Translations under genes and position numbers: made by a program
The notes under the pieces: generated by a model
The model's input: the letters and a program-made list of their open reading frames with translations, nothing else
What the model was told of the DNA's origin: nothing
Databases searched by the model: none
DNA from: Mangifera indica
Lineage: Eukaryota; Streptophyta; Magnoliopsida; Sapindales; Anacardiaceae
Direction of reading: 5' to 3'
DNA length: 64,000 bases
Assembly (NCBI RefSeq): GCF_011075055.1
Contig: NC_058143.1
Location: 13,903,057-13,967,056 of the forward strand
In this document: piece after piece, positions 48,117-60,600 of the stretch
How the letters are laid out: the number at the start of each line of letters is the position of its first letter
Numbering within the stretch: position 1 is the stretch's first letter

Positions 48117-49998
48117 GATATAGAGAGACAGTTGAGAGAAAAAAGGAAAGGAAAGGAAACAAGAGAGAAAAAGAAGATGAGGGTATTAATAATAACCTTA
48201 CGTTGTGACAAATAAAGATAGGGAAGAGAGAAAGCAAACGTGAAACCTGAGCTGGAGTGATAGAAGAGCCATGGTCCCAAGGAAAATGGCCAAAGACTTC
48301 GCTGTTAGCTCATCACATTCAGATTTATCTATCTTCTCAATGTTGGTTTCCTTTATATAGCAGTATATTCGCATTTCTTTTATGTTAAATATCTATTTGT
48401 AGTAACAAGTCTTCACATTTTCAGATTAAAAAATAGTAAAATACTAAAGTAATTGGAAGTAGCTAGTAGAAATGGGCAGAGGCTTGGTTGTCAACATCAT
48501 CCATACATATGTTGAAATACAATTGAAGAGTGTATGATGATTTATACATTAGACATGAAAATTCGTAATTAGCAACTCATTTGTTTTGTTAAAAAACTTT
48601 ATGCATGTAATATTTTTTAAGTAATATTATATTTCCAAACTTTTGATATATAATTTAAGCATATAAATAATATATTATTATGTAATTGAGTGTTATTTTA
48701 TCTTTAATTTAAAATCATTATGATAACACATTATTCGTATATTTTAATTATATATAAAAAATATATACATATAATTGTATTGGCATTTGTGCATATCTTA
48801 CTTCTGTTAACAGAAGTAGTATAATCATGGATGGAGGGCTTTTTTGTGGGCATGCATTGAAGTTGTCTGCATGCATGAATGGTTATGAAAATCAGCTTAG
48901 CCAATGAAATTTAAGTGAATTCGGCAAGATAGTTAATTGAGTTGATACATAAGAGATGAAATGAACTAATGAATGCATAGTGTATTGGCTAGCACTTGAC
49001 ACCAATTATGAGCAATAACACAAAGTTGAAACAAGGAATATATAAATATATAACAAATAAGATAACTTGATGATCTAAATCTCCGTGCAAGTTGATAAAA
49101 AGGTAGTCAATAATCACAGAAAGAAAGGAACCACATCCAGTTAAGGCTGCCAGAGGGCAGAGGGTAAGGTTGGCGGTGGCCGGTTTATTTATATATATTT
49201 GACTTCTAACATTCAACATTCAGATTATGAGAAAGTGCGTACATTGCCAAAAGAAATTTGCCAATGTAATGTTAGTGTCGAAATATTATCTTTAAAACGA
49301 TATGCTTGAACAAAGATATAGAAAAATATTCTCATCACATGACGCAAAGATAACCATGTTGCCAATGTAGCTGTGTCTTTGAAGCAAGGGTAAGATTAAC
49401 ATCATCAACAATCTCATTACATGACGCAAAAGCAAGAATTATTGATTGTATAATTTTGGAACAATCAACATAGATCTTTGACTCTAAGGTTAATAAATCT
49501 AGTGAAATATTAAAATTTTTAGAAAAAAGATCTAAATTTAATAATTTATTATATTTATAAAATTTTAATTTACTTAATATAATAATTATAAGTCTGATTA
49601 TTATATTCCAAATTTATTGATTTAATCTATAAAGGCAAAGTTTCCTGTTTTTTAAAAAGAAAAACCATTATCGTCTTCATATTAAAAAATTATTTTATGG
49701 TGCATATACAGTCAAACAAATTTATTTGAGGTGACGCATAATATTGGATATTTTGGGATCATATAATAAAATGGAAAAATTTTAAAAAATAAGTTAAAAG
49801 AAGAATCATATATAAGATTTGATACAGCTATGGAGGATTTAGACTTATCTGTACAGGATCCAAGTTTGGCGTATGCTCCTACATAAACCACGTACTCTTG
49901 CATAGAAGGCTAAAAGCCACGAATGTTTTTTTTTTTTTACATCTTTAAGAATTATTTCCACAAATATAAATAAATAAATACATAACTAAATAAAGAGG
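48117..49998. other. FAF upstream region and AT-rich spacer
   Basis: Starts with the purine-rich FAF leader (GAGA-type text at 48120-48180). A palindromic MITE copy lies at about 48600-48790. No other gene or element could be supported; the remaining open stretches are short and without recognisable motifs. Confidence 0.35.
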
Positions 49999-50165
49999 AA
50001 TGGTATGTGCATATATATTTGATATATAATTTAAATATATAGATAATATATCATCATGTGATTAATTATTATTTTATTTTTAATTCAAAATTATTTAATT
50101 ATATGATGATACATTATCTATATATTTAAATTATGTATCAAAAATATATACGCATAATTTTATTA
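49999..50165. mobile_element. palindromic AT-rich MITE
   Basis: A clear ~165-bp inverted repeat: GATATATAATTTAAATATAT at left and ATATATTTAAATTATGTATC at right, around TTTTATTTTTAATTCAAAAT. The same family is at 19553, 35783, 39468, 46512, 48600 and 50745. Confidence 0.75.
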
Positions 50166-50744
50166 ACAGTGAAAAAAACTTTATAGGTTTTGATTTTGAA
50201 AGTTATAATGTTGTGGCAATGAATCATTTTAAAAGAAGAGAAAATGGTGTGTATATATATATTACAAATTTTTTCATATGGAGGAATTGAAAGTAAACTC
50301 ATATATGGGCAAATTAAAATTAATTTTATACATGCATATTATGATTGTCACATTACGTACTATAATTAATGAATTAACACATGGATAGATATTAATATGT
50401 GGAGAAAGGTCGCAAAAGGGATGAGATAAGATACAAAAAGGGTGCCATGTTCTCTATTTTTATATTTATTTTACGCGAATGATAATTTATAATAGTGGAT
50501 GAACACAATCAAATGGATTATTGCTAGAATGCATGTACTATATATTGATGTGTGTGATTGAGGTTTTTTCAAGAGAACCTTAAGTTAGCAATATTTCTCT
50601 TTTTTTTGGCCAAATTGGCAAGCGCATTGGTAATTTGTTTAGAATCACCATTACATGCACATTGGGCAGATACTCTTAAAAATCTGCTTTGTAAAGAGTG
50701 TCCAAATTTTTGTAAGCACGGCTATCAAGTCTTAGTAACGTGGA

Positions 50745-50920
50745 ATAATGTTATGTGTATATTTTTTTTTATATAATTTAGGTATACAAATGATAAGTTA
50801 TTATATGATTGAGTATTACTTTATCTTCAATTTAAAATCATCTAATGATATAATAATATATTATCTATGTATCTAAACTATGTACAAAAAGTGTGCATGC
50901 ATTGTTTTATTGAGTAACAT
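50745..50920. mobile_element. palindromic AT-rich MITE
   Basis: Begins near AATGTTATGTGTATATTTT and ends GTGTGCATGCATTGTTTTATTG, with TGATTGAGTATTACTTTATC in the middle, the family's usual centre. Confidence 0.7.
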
Positions 50921-53820
50921 GAGACTAGATTGAGTTAACTAGAGTGTATTATATTTTCTAACCAAAGGTTTGGTCCAAAACACTTTTCCATTTTTTGATA
51001 ATATAAATAATATTCTTTTTACTCAAGATAAAATTTTATAAATGGAAAAGAATCTTAACATAACATCAAAAAGTTAAATTTTATATTATCTTTAATCATT
51101 TCACTTTTCACACTTGTCATATCACCTCAAATTAACTTTTAGATATTAAATTTGTAATAGCACCGTCTTCTTTCTCACCACCAAACTATCACCACCAAGT
51201 TATGGTCTCCTTACCTTAACAGAGTACACCACACTCCCAACCCTGCAAGCCATCTCCTCTCTCTCACCCACCATCTCTCCCGTCTCTGTCACATGACTAG
51301 TCAAGCACTATCAACTTCTCTCTTGCACCCACCATATCTCTTTTCTTGCTCTCGTTGTGTTCTTCACTTTCGATGATCCAACCCCATAGCTTTGTGCATG
51401 TTGACAACCCAATCCATTAGTTAATCTTCACTCATGAATCATATTAGACTGAGTCTTTGTGTATATTGGCAAACAAATTCATCCTTGGTTCTTTGTCTCT
51501 TATGAATCACATTTGTGCATACTGATAGCCCATTCTAGTTGTCCTATTAGTGAAATTGTGGTGGTCAAACAACCATAATTTGTAAGGTTGAAGAAATAAT
51601 TGATGGGTTATGGTTGTTTAGGGTGGTGGCTAAGGTTTCCAAAATTGTAAAGACTGAATTGCAAGTTTCAAACATATAAAAGGGTCAAACAACATCTCTA
51701 AAATGTTAAAGTGAGATCTATAAAAGGGCTATATTTTTTAATTTTTTTTTAATTTGAATGATGAAATTATTATTTTATCTTTATAGTTGGAGAAGAGTCT
51801 AGGTCTTGTGCTCGAAAGCACCTAGTTGTTGTCTTTGTGGGGGAGCCTTTGAAGGGAGGCAATAGGTTTGGGTTTTGATACACACTAGATAGGCTTCAAG
51901 ATCCCTTGCTTGAAGACACATTGTTATTGTTGTTGTTGGCATGAACAAGTGATAGTTGTGTGGCAAGATGGTGTTCCTATTATGAATAATCCCTCTGAGG
52001 GGATTGAGGTCTTTGATGATGATGGTGTTCTTGAGGTAACATCATATTGTTGTTGGGCAACATTAGTAGAGACCAATGGTCACATTCGATTGTACAATCA
52101 CACTAGGTGTTGACAGTTGTGCAATTGTTAGAGTTAGTTATCTTTTTATGGCATAATTGAATGGTCCTAAGTGACATTACAATTTGAGTTAGATTCTTGA
52201 AAGGTTGGTCACTAAAGGCTTTCTTGTTTCATCTTTTGTAGGCCATCAATAGTGTATTGTTCATGGCAAAAGAATAAGGGGAGAAGAGTGTTATGTTGTA
52301 TAATAGAAGAGAACTTAATTTCTTTAGAGTGACCCTCATTCTAGTGTCAAACAATTGATCTGATTTTTTGTATACCAACTAAAAGTGCATAATAATGAAC
52401 CTTGTGTCAGAAAGGCAATATTAGTGATTGAAATTAGTTATGTATTTTTCATATCCATTATATAATAATGAATGGAAGGACGGACTCTCACTAGATAGAA
52501 AAAAATTTTTAACATGGTTAAACCCACTACTTGGAAGCTTACATATCATATTTATTTTTGAAAAAATGTTCCGGAAAAGTCCTTGTTGTGTATACAAGGA
52601 AGTAATTTTTTGAAAGCCCCTCTATGAGAAAGAGGTAGAGTTACTTGTAAATATTATATCTAAGTATTCCTAATACAAGTATAAATATAAAGATTTATTT
52701 TTATTCTAATAAGACAAAAATAAAATAATTACATTGATTGCATGATATTAGTTTGAAAAGATATTATGACTTTTCCCTATAGACATGGGAAGAAATAGAG
52801 AGGTGAATTCATAGGTGCTAAGAAGCTAAACTATCAACTTGAGTTTTCTTCATTATATCTGAGTAATGAAACTTCATTTTCATTTTTACTGATTCAAATA
52901 AAACCGAACAATTTATCTCAAAACAATCTTTGTTGAAGTATTGATTCCAATGAATTTGATTAAAAAAAGTTTTAGGGAATATCAAAATGAATTTCCCAGA
53001 AACTAACTATAGTTATTGGTGATTTAAAATGAGTCATTATCAAAGACAGCATCAATTGTGGGAACCCTTTATCTTGATGTTTTGCGTACAGTAATCAAAA
53101 TATTAATTAAAGGATTACCACCCACATCTTATCTTCTTCAAGAAATTAAAATTGCCACACGTGTAAGGAAACCATCTCTTCACATGGCAAATTGACAGAC
53201 ACTTAACCTAATTTTGGCATCTTCTCTCCCACACTAACACTATCGTCTCCTTTCTGGATAAATGTTTAGGTGTCTCTATCATGCTTTTGTTTATATTTTT
53301 CATTTTATTTTTTGATTAATTATGCTTTTTGTTCTTCAATGGACAATTCATAATTGGTACTGATTTATCCCAAATTTAATCTGGTCATTTTCACTCATAA
53401 ATATGAAAATGTGTCAACTGTCGATTCCAAAATGTGTTTTCAAACACAAGCCATTAGAGAGAAAAGAGACAATTTAATGAATTCCTTATAGCTTCAATGA
53501 TACGAGGAAATTCATATTGGAAAACAAGAAGAACAAATCAATCAACCAAAAAAAGAAAAAAGGAAAAAACTTTATTAAAAACCCAAAATAAATGGTAAAA
53601 TGAAAAAGCACGGGGTAAGCTTAACCACAAACCATGCACGATTATATTCCAGGAGACAGCATAAATTAGACATGCACCTATGACTCGTGGCCAAGGCAAG
53701 TTGTTGATATATATAGATGATGCTCTACTAATTCTTTTGATGATCTTCATATTTATGATTGGTGATTGCTCATATTGCTCAACAATCACCAAAGAATAAT
53801 AATAACATCAGATTTACTTC
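50921..53820. other. long intergenic stretch, mostly unassigned
   Basis: From about 50965 the text GGTTTGGTCCAAAACACTTTTCCA matches the end of the foldback element at 54549-55383, and a CT-rich block follows (51170-51400), so a partial foldback copy probably occupies 50965 to about 51790. The stretch 51780-52130 has an open frame (51910-52113) of no known family. From 52140 to 53820 nothing could be recognised. Confidence 0.3.
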
Positions 53821-53824
53821 CACA

Positions 53825-54415
53825 TGGAAAATATTTCCCCACTTTCTCTTTTACTATTCCCACCCAAGGTTTGCAGAAAATCACATTGTCACCCTTTGAA
53901 TCCAAAAACTACAAAATATCACTCAAAACTCAGTCCTGTTAAAAAAAATTATAAATTTTATTTTTTTCCCAAAATTTTTGGGAAAAAAAATCTTAAAATG
54001 ATATTGTCGATTACATCAAGATAGGTGTATTTTGGTCATCACTGCCCCAAGCAAATGCATGATTCTGGCCTAGAGAGTTATGATTTCTATCCAAGAGATC
54101 ATACCTTGGGTGTGACTTTAGATCTTAGATTGCATTATGCAATGACTAGAATAATATTGGAAAAGTGCAATTTTGTTGGATTTAGTAATATCACACTTTT
54201 TTATATGATTTGGACCACAAGATCCGATTAAATCATCAAAAACCCTTTAGGGGTAACAAGATAGTTTCATAAAAATTAAATAGTTAAGGTTTTTTAATAT
54301 AATAATTTAACTACTTTTTGGTGATAGAATTAAGTTTTGAGTACATTTGTAGATTTTAAATTAAGGGGTGGAAACTTAATTTTTCCAATCCTTGGCGTGG
54401 GAAATTATTTTACAC
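53825..54415. mobile_element. foldback element 5
   Basis: Left end ATGGAAAATATTTCCCCACTT and CCCACCCAAGG face the inverse at 54363-54412 (CCAATCCTTGGCGTGGG, AAATTATTTT). Inner text such as ACTACAAAATATCACTCAAAAC on the left pairs with 54330-54355. No target duplication was found and no protein is encoded. Confidence 0.5.
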
Positions 54416-54548
54416 TGACGATTAATCAACCAATAAGAAAAGCAAAAGGAGAAGAGGATATGATGCCTAATCCTAAATAGCCATTGAATGAATGTCCTAT
54501 AGATTGATGATGATTTGAGGGAGGTTCTGTTATATATATATATATATT

Positions 54549-55383
54549 CTCATCCAAGGGATGGCTTAAAAGCACCTTTTCACTCGAATTCAAACTTTGT
54601 TAATGAATAAAATATTTTACACAGTAATCAAGTGTGAAGTTACCATTTTATCCTTAATATTTCTCTTTTTAAAATTATCATAAAACCTCATATTAACAAA
54701 ACCTAAAAATAAACTCTTTAAATATCTAATTTATATATGAACCTGCTCATTTCATTTTCCTTTCACCCTCACCCTACTTTCTCTTTTCCCAGTTTCAAGG
54801 TTAAATGATGATAAATGATAATAGTAATTATACTAGTAGAAGTATTGATAAAATTATTAATAATATATAATCGAGTGTTTCGGGGTGAGTTATAATTTTT
54901 AAAAATGTTGGGGTTTAGGGGTTTTCTATAAATTCAAAAATTTTAAAATTTCAATATACCCTTTGATAGTTTCAAAAATGATAAATATACCCACATAACT
55001 TAATAGAATGTAACAAATTAATAGTGATAATATCATATTGCAGACTATTGGTGCTATAATAGTATTTTCAAAATATGATGGTGAATATAATAATTGTCGA
55101 AGGAGTGGCACCAACGATTAGGATTTCTAAAAAAATTCAAGAATTGATTTGTGAGTTCTTAAAACTTTTTAAGGACTAAATTATCATATTTAAAATGTTT
55201 GGGTTTGTTTTGTAAAGAATTTTTTTCTTTTATTTTCAAAATTAAGGGATGATAAAATTACTATTTTGCTCTTTTAACATTAGCTTTTGCAAACAAAGTT
55301 TAATTTTGAGTGGGAAAAGTGTTATATATGTCATATAGGAGATGAAAAGTGTTTTTAGGCCAAACATTGGGTGGAAAAATGTT
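54549..55383. mobile_element. foldback element 6
   Basis: Left end CATCCAAGGGATGGCTTAAA followed by AGCACCTTTTCACTCGAATT faces the right end (TTTTGAGTGGGAAAAGTG, GTGTTTTTAGGCCAAAC). The arms also share ACCATTTTATCCTTAAT against ATTAAGGGATGATAAAAT. It belongs to the GGCC-ended foldback family in a second subtype, shared with 50965 and 2549. No protein. Confidence 0.55.
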
Positions 55384-56480
55384 GTTTATTTTATATATTT
55401 TTCTCATTTATTTGTCATGATCATTACTAAATGATGTAAAACACGCACATTAGATTCATTTAAAGTGTCAATAGGGCTCTCATTGAGTCAAGTCAAACTA
55501 AATATTATTGAGATCGAGTTTAACTCAATAAGGTAGATGTCAGGTTTGAGTTTGAATTAAGATATAAATTGCTAAATCAAGCTCAACTTAAAAAATTATA
55601 GTTAAACTCTATTGTTTGTACATTTATCAATTACCAACTTATATTCAAAATTCAACATTGGTTTGTATGTGCAAATTTTAAAATCTGAGGGGTCAAATAA
55701 AATTTTTATAGTAAAATATAAAAATTTAACCAAAAATTAAGTTTATGGGGTAAATGAAATTTTAAAGGGCCATAAATGCAAGATTTTTAACTTTTACATT
55801 TCTATTGATTTCTTTTTCTTTTTGAACAAGTATATTAACAAAGAAACAACAAGCCATCAAAAGAGATTTAGAAACAACATATACTCATCCTGCCAGAATA
55901 GCCTAGATAACGAAGAACAGACTAAAAAGGCTTGACCCGTAATCATACAATCTAAGTAGGATAGAAGATCAATTAAAAATCCTACAATGGCAAGGTTCAA
56001 GCAGGGGACAAATAAACAACTAACCATAACAAATCTTTACAAAAAAATATGTAGGATTGTTTGTCAAGAGAAAAATACACCAAAAAAAAGAAATCTACAC
56101 CAAAGTATTGAAATGTAGAAGGTCTAGACCAAGTGTGGAGGTGGCAAGAAGCACTACTCGGCAAACTTAAAACCTCTCTTACAAATAAAATTCTTATGTT
56201 GACCCATGTAATTCTATTGAGAAGATTTCCCAAGCCAAAAGCTATTGATATTATACAACTCACGTGAGCTCACATGCTCACTGAATTGATAAAGTGCGAG
56301 TTCAAACTTGACTCAAGTAAATTCTTGACATGCCTAAGCTTGAACTCAGTTTGTTACTCACAACTCAACTCATTTGCAGCTTTAGTATCACTGCATTAAA
56401 GATAATTAGTTGTTTGGACTCCAACAATTTGTTTAGGAGACCTAAATGATCATAAAATTGGAAGTGATGTATAACTTAAA
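55384..56480. other. spacer with LINE 3'-end and GAGTTCAAACTC-type repeat
   Basis: At 55811-56260 the minus strand looks like a 5'-truncated LINE: it ends in an A-rich tail after TTTGTTAATATACTTG. Sequences on both sides (GAGTCAAGTCAAACTAAAT at about 55487 and GCGAGTTCAAACTTGACTC at about 56300) look like two ends of an older hAT-like repeat that the LINE may have split. No gene. Confidence 0.35.
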
Positions 56481-57900
56481 GGATCGAATGACCTAAGAGG
56501 GGGGTGAATCAGACAATTTAAAACAATCTTTATCTAATTAAAGAATTAAACCAATTTAATCAAATTAATGAATGTTGCTTATTTTTAATACAATTTATGA
56601 AAATGACAAGAATATTTCAAATAATCAATACAATAAAAAACACACAACATAAAGTATAAGTTTAAAGGAAGAGAAAATTAAACATGCGATAAATAGTGGT
56701 TCGGCACAACTCGGTCTACGTCCACTCCTCCAAGTTATCTCCCTTAGAATATTCTACTAATTCTTGGTTAACCAAAAACTCAATAAAGTTTTTCTTCACA
56801 ATAAAATATCTTCCAAAGGTGTTATTAACCTTTACAAATGCTAGAATTTAATTTCTCTCACTAGAAATTTTCTAATCTCTCCAAGAGTAAACTTTACTCT
56901 TTTATAGTACGAATTTTGATATGACTTCAAAATATAATATCTCTCAAGAATGTATATGAAAGTTTAAGTTTAGTATAACTTAATGCAAATAAAATTACAA
57001 AGTATATAAACAAGAGTTTTGATTAGATAAGAGAATTTATAAGTAAATACCTCAAAACTAATTTACTCTCAAATATGTGAAAGTTTTTGGTGGCAAAAGT
57101 TTTTTTCGATTGAATTTGATTGGGTTTATATAAGGGAAAATGAGAAAAGTTACCATTATGCACAAAAACTAATTGTTTTAATTTTCTAAAAAGCACAAAA
57201 TTTGATTGATCGGATGTAATTCAATTAACCGAATGTGATGTGGCACTCTTGTGGTGCCTACGTGACACTTACCGTTAAAAATTTCAAACCAAAATTGAGT
57301 CGATTGGATTTAATTCGATCAATCGAATTTTTGAAAGCCAAAATGCATGGCTTTTGGATAATTTGAAAGCTGTCATCGAATAATTTAGCTGGTCAAATTC
57401 GGTCAACTAAATTTTATTACATTTACCCCCTTAATTTTTGAAAACTTCATTTACCCCCTAAACCTTTGAAAAGTGACAATTTAACCCATATTTCAAAATT
57501 CTTTCAAAACCAACTTTGAGATATGAAAATGTAGTTCACAAAACTTCATCATTTTAAATGAGTTAATAAACTTTGGTGAAAAAATTGGTTTAACCCAATA
57601 AGTTTGAAAAACAACATTTTAACCCAAAATATAAAAGATATGAGAATAAGTTTTCAAGTGAGTTATCACATGCAAATAAATATTCTAATCAAAATAAATA
57701 CTCCAAATTACAAATGTATTTACTTAAACTTGAGTTTTTCTTCAAATCTTAAAAAATTCTTCATTTGAGTATTGTTTTTATTTCCATCTTAAAACTCCTT
57801 CAAGTGCATTAGATGAATTCTTGCAATCTAAACTCACACTTAAGTATAATCATTAGTCAGTATACTTAGGGATATATTAGTTTGAGTCAACATGACTATG
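56481..57900. other. dispersed repeat with GAGGGGGGTGAAT start
   Basis: Begins with GACCTAAGAGGGGGGTGAAT, a text met in many plant genomes at the border of an unclassified repeat, and contains GGTTCGGCACAACTCGGTCT and several copies of TTCGATCAATCGAATT-like text (57195-57410). No coding sequence found. Confidence 0.4.
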
Positions 57901-58081
57901 ATGATCCTGTAAAAACACTTAATGCAATTGATGTCTTTATTTACTAATGATATCAGTGACAAAGCAATTAGTGATAAAATACAAATTGGATGGGGTAAAC
58001 TTATGATACCTATTTATTTATCTTAAGGAGTGCAAGCGTCAGTTTCAGCTCTGATCATAGTTTATCCTTCTCTTAATATAG

Positions 58082-58082
<1 letters not shown>

Positions 58083-58122
<40 letters not shown>
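58083..58122. repeat. (TA)n microsatellite
   Basis: About 18-19 TA units directly downstream of the DMP gene. Confidence 0.95.
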
Positions 58123-58124
<2 letters not shown>

Positions 58125-58154
58125 TTTTGAATACACAGATCACCTAAAATTTTA

Positions 58155-58778
58155 TCAAGTTTGTGGTTTTCCTTTGCAATTTGGGCATTTCTTGGCCGGC
58201 GCATAACCAATCCCTTTACGTTTTGTGGGAAAAATCATGAACAGAAAGCTTGCAAAAGCCCCAACTGCTATAGGCAGATTAATCATCAATGTGTTTTCAT
58301 TAGCCCCAGCATGAGGAAATAAACACCTTTGCACATCAGTGCTACTAGTTGCAAATACCAGGAACACCAGCAGTGATAAAAGCGCATGCAAAAAGTCTTT
58401 TGAATGGATTCTATACTTCTGCAACTTACGAAACTCCTCATTTTTGTTGCATTTTTTGCCAGCAGCATTTACCTTTTCGATGTCGGTTTCTTTGTCTTCC
58501 TGGTCTTCTTTGTTGAAGATGTAGAGGCCTTTGAATGTAGCAATGCCGTAAAAGAGCTTCCCATTTTCGTCGATGAAGCTGTCAGTGAAGGAGGAGAAGA
58601 AGCAAACAACTGAACAAAATACAATGATACTTAAGGTGAGGTACTTGTTCGCCGGCAGGCAGGAGCCACCGTTGGAAAATGAAGGTGCAAGAGCTTGGAA
58701 TGCAAGGACTGTGCCTGTGGGCAAAAGGTTGGCAAGGTTGGCTGCTGCGGATAGAGACTTGGACCCAGATTTTGTCAT
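58155..58778 (-). CDS. DMP family membrane protein (DUF679)
   Basis: DUF679/DMP proteins are four-helix endomembrane or tonoplast proteins involved in membrane remodelling in senescence and, for some members, fertilisation; the exact member cannot be told here. Single exon, 207 aa, usual length. Seen: the family start SAAANLANLLPTGTVLAFQ, the helix with FCSVVCFFSSFTDSF, DENGKLFYGIATFKGLYIF, a charged loop (about 95-120), RIHSKDFLHALLSLLVFLVF, the short loop DVQRCLFP, and the last helix followed by a lysine-rich tail. An intact frame with no introns, as usual for the family. Confidence 0.93.
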   Translation of the reverse strand: MTKSGSKSLSAAANLANLLPTGTVLAFQALAPSFSNGGSCLPANKYLTLSIIVFCSVVCFFSSFTDSFIDENGKLFYGIATFKGLYIFNKEDQEDKETDIEKVNAAGKKCNKNEEFRKLQKYRIHSKDFLHALLSLLVFLVFATSSTDVQRCLFPHAGANENTLMINLPIAVGAFASFLFMIFPTKRKGIGYAPAKKCPNCKGKPQT

Positions 58779-59479
58779 ATTATTAGCAATAAAAAGGAAA
58801 GTAAGGTTGGGAAAACAAGTTGTATGGTAAATTTAGTACCTCAGGCAATGATTTATAGGCAATTGGGCTGGTGGGTTTGGCTAGAATATTGTGTATAAGT
58901 ATGTTTCTACATAATAAATGTTCATGGGCAAACTGTGAGGTAAGCCCTTTGGAGAGAGGAAGCGTCAGGGAATTTCATAATGGCGCAATTTGTTTGCCGT
59001 AAGAAACACACAAGGACATGTGATTAGCTCTTAATATTCCATTAATAGTATGAAGAATCAAGAACAAGGAACCCATTTTGCTTGTACATTTCTCTCTCAT
59101 GTGCAGCTAAATTGAGCAAAAAACATTTCAACTTTATATATTCCTCAAATTTAACTTTATTACTAGAATATTAATCCACTATTCAATGACGGATAAGGCA
59201 CAGATGGAAATCAAGGTTTAGATATTTTTTTGGGTCCTGATGATCACATATCCATGGGTTCCCGTGAATTCTGGACCACCAGTAACAGGATGCCACAGGC
59301 CAACAAGCGCAAGCGCGGTAGGAGGCCGTTGCAGTGCAACCCGTAGACGCGCAACAATGTGAACGCGACGCGAGTCCAAGCCAGGTTTAAATATATGTGC
59401 AACAATAGTGTGAGGGTGCCAAGCCTTTGTTTCAACAGCCTAACAGAGGAGTTCAGGCGCAGATATCTTGTAGCCCTAC
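58779..59479. other. DMP upstream region and GC-richer scrap
   Basis: The first 300 bases hold the DMP promoter. A GC-richer piece at 59250-59460 contrasts with the AT-rich flanks but shows no recognisable protein or RNA. Confidence 0.3.
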
Positions 59480-60125
59480 TTAGTAAATACAGAGAAATGG
59501 AAAAACAAAATTATATATGAATTATACGAGCATAATATGATAAATAATAAAAGATACGTTTGTTAAAAAACACCTTTAAAATTTTCATACAATAAAAATA
59601 CAGAACGTATATATATGAGTTTAATATGACATATCGCCAATAATACGTTTATAAAAATATGACAATATCATAATAATTTTAGTACTTTTCACAAATCTCT
59701 TATTGAAAATGAATATAATAATTCAAATGTAAAGTATTTAATTAATTATTAAACATAATATAACATAATACATAATCAAAATTCTTTGTATAATAATTAA
59801 CATATCAGTTAATTAGAAAAAACAAACAAATTAATCAGTTTGAATTTCAAACTTCAGATCAGAATGAATCTTTATACATGCCACAGAAAAAAAAATGTAA
59901 AATTAGGATTGAGAATTAAAAAAAAAAGTTGTAAAATTTTTTTAAATGATGATAGCATTTTTGTAAATAATTGAAAATTAAAATGACAATTTTGTATTTT
60001 AAGTTTATGATAAACATAAAATATATTATATAATTCATGTTTAATATGAGAAGGGTGTAAAATATATATTTAATATATTTTTTATTCAAAAATTTTTTTA
60101 AACGTATTTGATACGCATATTTATT
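59480..60125 (+). mobile_element. copy B of the ~700-bp repeat
   Basis: Matches 11415-12117 along its length in the same orientation, including ATGAATTATA near the start, GGTTTAATATGACA-like text, the ACATAATATAACATAATACA block and the AATCAGTTTGAATTT block. Ends CTTAGTAAATAC and GCATATTTATTAACTAAG are weakly inverted. No clear target duplication here. Confidence 0.7.
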
Positions 60126-60289
60126 AACTAAGGTCATAGCAAATGTCCAAGCCCAAGTCTCGAATATTCCAGCAAGTGAGCCAAGGGAGTCCGAGGGGCG
60201 TGAAACCCATGTAAATGAATTCTTATCCTTTATCATCATGAGCAGCCAGCCAGGCATGGAGGGCTGTGCTTTGGAAAGGGAAATCCATT

Positions 60290-60600
60290 GAAGTAGATTT
60301 TTAGGGCATTTTGTGCCTATATAGAAATCTCTTTGTACAGATTTTATTCAAGCAATCTTCAAGGAATACGACATATATTTTTCCACATATTTCACTGTCT
60401 TATATACTTTGTCTGAGTAGTGTTTGAGTATTCTTGAACTGCTTCCGCTATTCGTATATTACAGCAAGCGTGCGACGGTTTTTGGGTAGTTTACGGGGTT
60501 CGAGGTTGACTTAGCGAAGGGTGCCGCTAAGTGCCAGGTAGATTTGACGATGAGACGGTCAGCCTGTGACAAGTAACTTTGGATATGCTTCTCTCTTGAC
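60290..60600 (+). mobile_element. LTR-like fragment
   Basis: Sequence of the kind found at the end of plant copia LTRs (TATATAGAAATCTC as possible TATA region, then AGATTTTATTCAAGCAATC, ending in a GC-rich GCAAGCGTGCGACGG part). No second LTR, primer-binding site or coding region is visible. Low confidence. Confidence 0.3.

Noticed and set aside
50558..50776. 72-codon open frame with hydrophobic start
   Set aside because: Runs into a MITE, has no family resemblance and no conserved context.
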